Shown here piece after piece: positions 63,664 through 64,000 of a DNA stretch of 64,000 nt. The stretch is from Alphaproteobacteria bacterium (lineage in GTDB: Bacteria; Pseudomonadota; Alphaproteobacteria; Paracaedibacterales; VGCI01), in contig VGEY01000004.1 of assembly GCA_016869075.1 (NCBI GenBank), positions 20,216-84,215 on the forward strand. The letters run 5' to 3'. The position numbers and the translations under genes are program-made. Numbering within the stretch: the first letter of the stretch is position 1; every line of letters begins with the position of its first letter. The notes beneath the pieces are model-generated. The model ran no database searches and was not told where the DNA came from. It worked only from the letters and a program-made list of their open reading frames with translations.

Positions 63664-64000
63664 GATTTATTTCCCTCATGAGCAAGACGCGTAACTTCTA
63701 TAAGAGTAAGATCATCTGAAAACGAAGGATCGCCTAGTAATCCCACTTGTTGGCGAACTGCTTGAACAACCCCCCTCCCATTCAGTTCTTTTGCAAAGCT
63801 ATCCAGATTTGATGTATTTAAACAAACACCCGGAACAGACTTTGACTCCCACAATAAGTCACTGTGCAAAATTAAGGAGGCACCTTTCGGGAAATTCATT
63901 GTCCTTAAAGGATAGCTTTGATGTTCAACAATTCCTAAGGGTACACCTGTACCATCTCCCACTTGAAATCTTCTTTCGTCAGGAAAGTAAATGAGAGGAT
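63660..64000 (-). CDS. SpoIIE/RsbU-type PP2C phosphatase, C-terminal part
   Basis: The gene runs off the window end; 113 residues of its C terminus are visible on the minus strand, starting [20 protein letters not shown]. It shows the SpoIIE pattern [28 protein letters not shown] (usual PGDxLLLYTDG reads [11 protein letters not shown]) and DDLTLIEVT with the metal-binding DD. Such phosphatases dephosphorylate anti-sigma-factor antagonists or act after a receiver domain. Overlap with the histidine kinase gene suggests one signalling pathway. Confidence 0.8.
   Translation of the reverse strand, partial: PLIYFPDERRFQVGDGTGVPLGIVEHQSYPLRTMNFPKGASLILHSDLLWESKSVPGVCLNTSNLDSFAKELNGRGVVQAVRQQVGLLGDPSFSDDLTLIEVTRLAHEGNKS

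Overview
The window reads as the chromosome of an AT-rich alphaproteobacterium. Alphaproteobacterial gene orders support this: yajC-secD-secF, pcm-rhodanese-tolC-popZ, argS-SPOR-nagZ, and a PopZ (DUF2497) gene. A long B12-dependent ribonucleotide reductase, frataxin, a CofE-like ligase, a SemiSWEET sugar carrier, tandem LuxR-like solos, AbiE and many palindromic repeats fit a protist-associated lineage of the Holosporales/Paracaedibacter type. That placement is inference from gene content; no 16S rRNA or other phylogenetic marker set was analysed.

Layout. 1-5164: end of serS, surE, an NlpD-like factor and the SecDF-YajC operon. 5173-6532: an AbiE-type toxin-antitoxin pair. 6651-10534: popZ, tolC, rhodanese and pcm on the minus strand, then tRNA-Cys. 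10871-16259: argS, a SPOR protein, nagZ, an M50 protease and a PCuAC copper chaperone. 16558-21235: nrdJ, dps and an MCE (MlaD-like) protein. 21232-24501: CofE-like ligase, glutamine amidotransferase and two LuxR-like regulators. 25143-28617: a Fic protein behind a tandem palindromic operator, tRNA-Ala, cyaY and an MsbA-like ABC exporter. 28651-34479: a glutamate-mutase-like B12 enzyme pair with two paralogous unknown proteins, facing an ATP-grasp ligase and a LysR regulator. 34564-44163: two PAP2 phosphatases, recJ, parAB, acetoacetyl-CoA synthetase, a secreted Cys protein and trkH.

44164-48666 and 56893-58662 are accessory, repeat-rich stretches. They hold an HEPN-like (TIGR02391) protein next to membrane proteins, palindromic repeats, a 181-bp MITE with a target-site duplication, a decayed IS200/IS605 element, and two inverted copies of a roughly 700-bp unit. 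Between the two stretches lie lpxK, tamA-tamB, a SemiSWEET gene, a LysR gene and an acyl-CoA thioesterase. The window ends with a secreted protein opposite a TetR regulator, an MNIO (DUF692)/DUF2063 pair, and a histidine kinase next to a SpoIIE-type phosphatase cut by the window end.

Best candidates for something new. (1) The duplicated unit at 47527-48218 and 57728-58431 couples a conserved protein of about 100 residues to an element of about 210 nt that is closed by a long helix. It contains GNRA-capped hairpins, and the two copies differ by a compensatory base-pair change, so it is probably a structured RNA. (2) The B12-dependent glutamate-mutase-like operon keeps the known catalytic residues and carries an unknown paralogous protein pair. 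(3) The MNIO pair has lost several residues that are normally conserved in the family and has an unusual small ORF coupled upstream.
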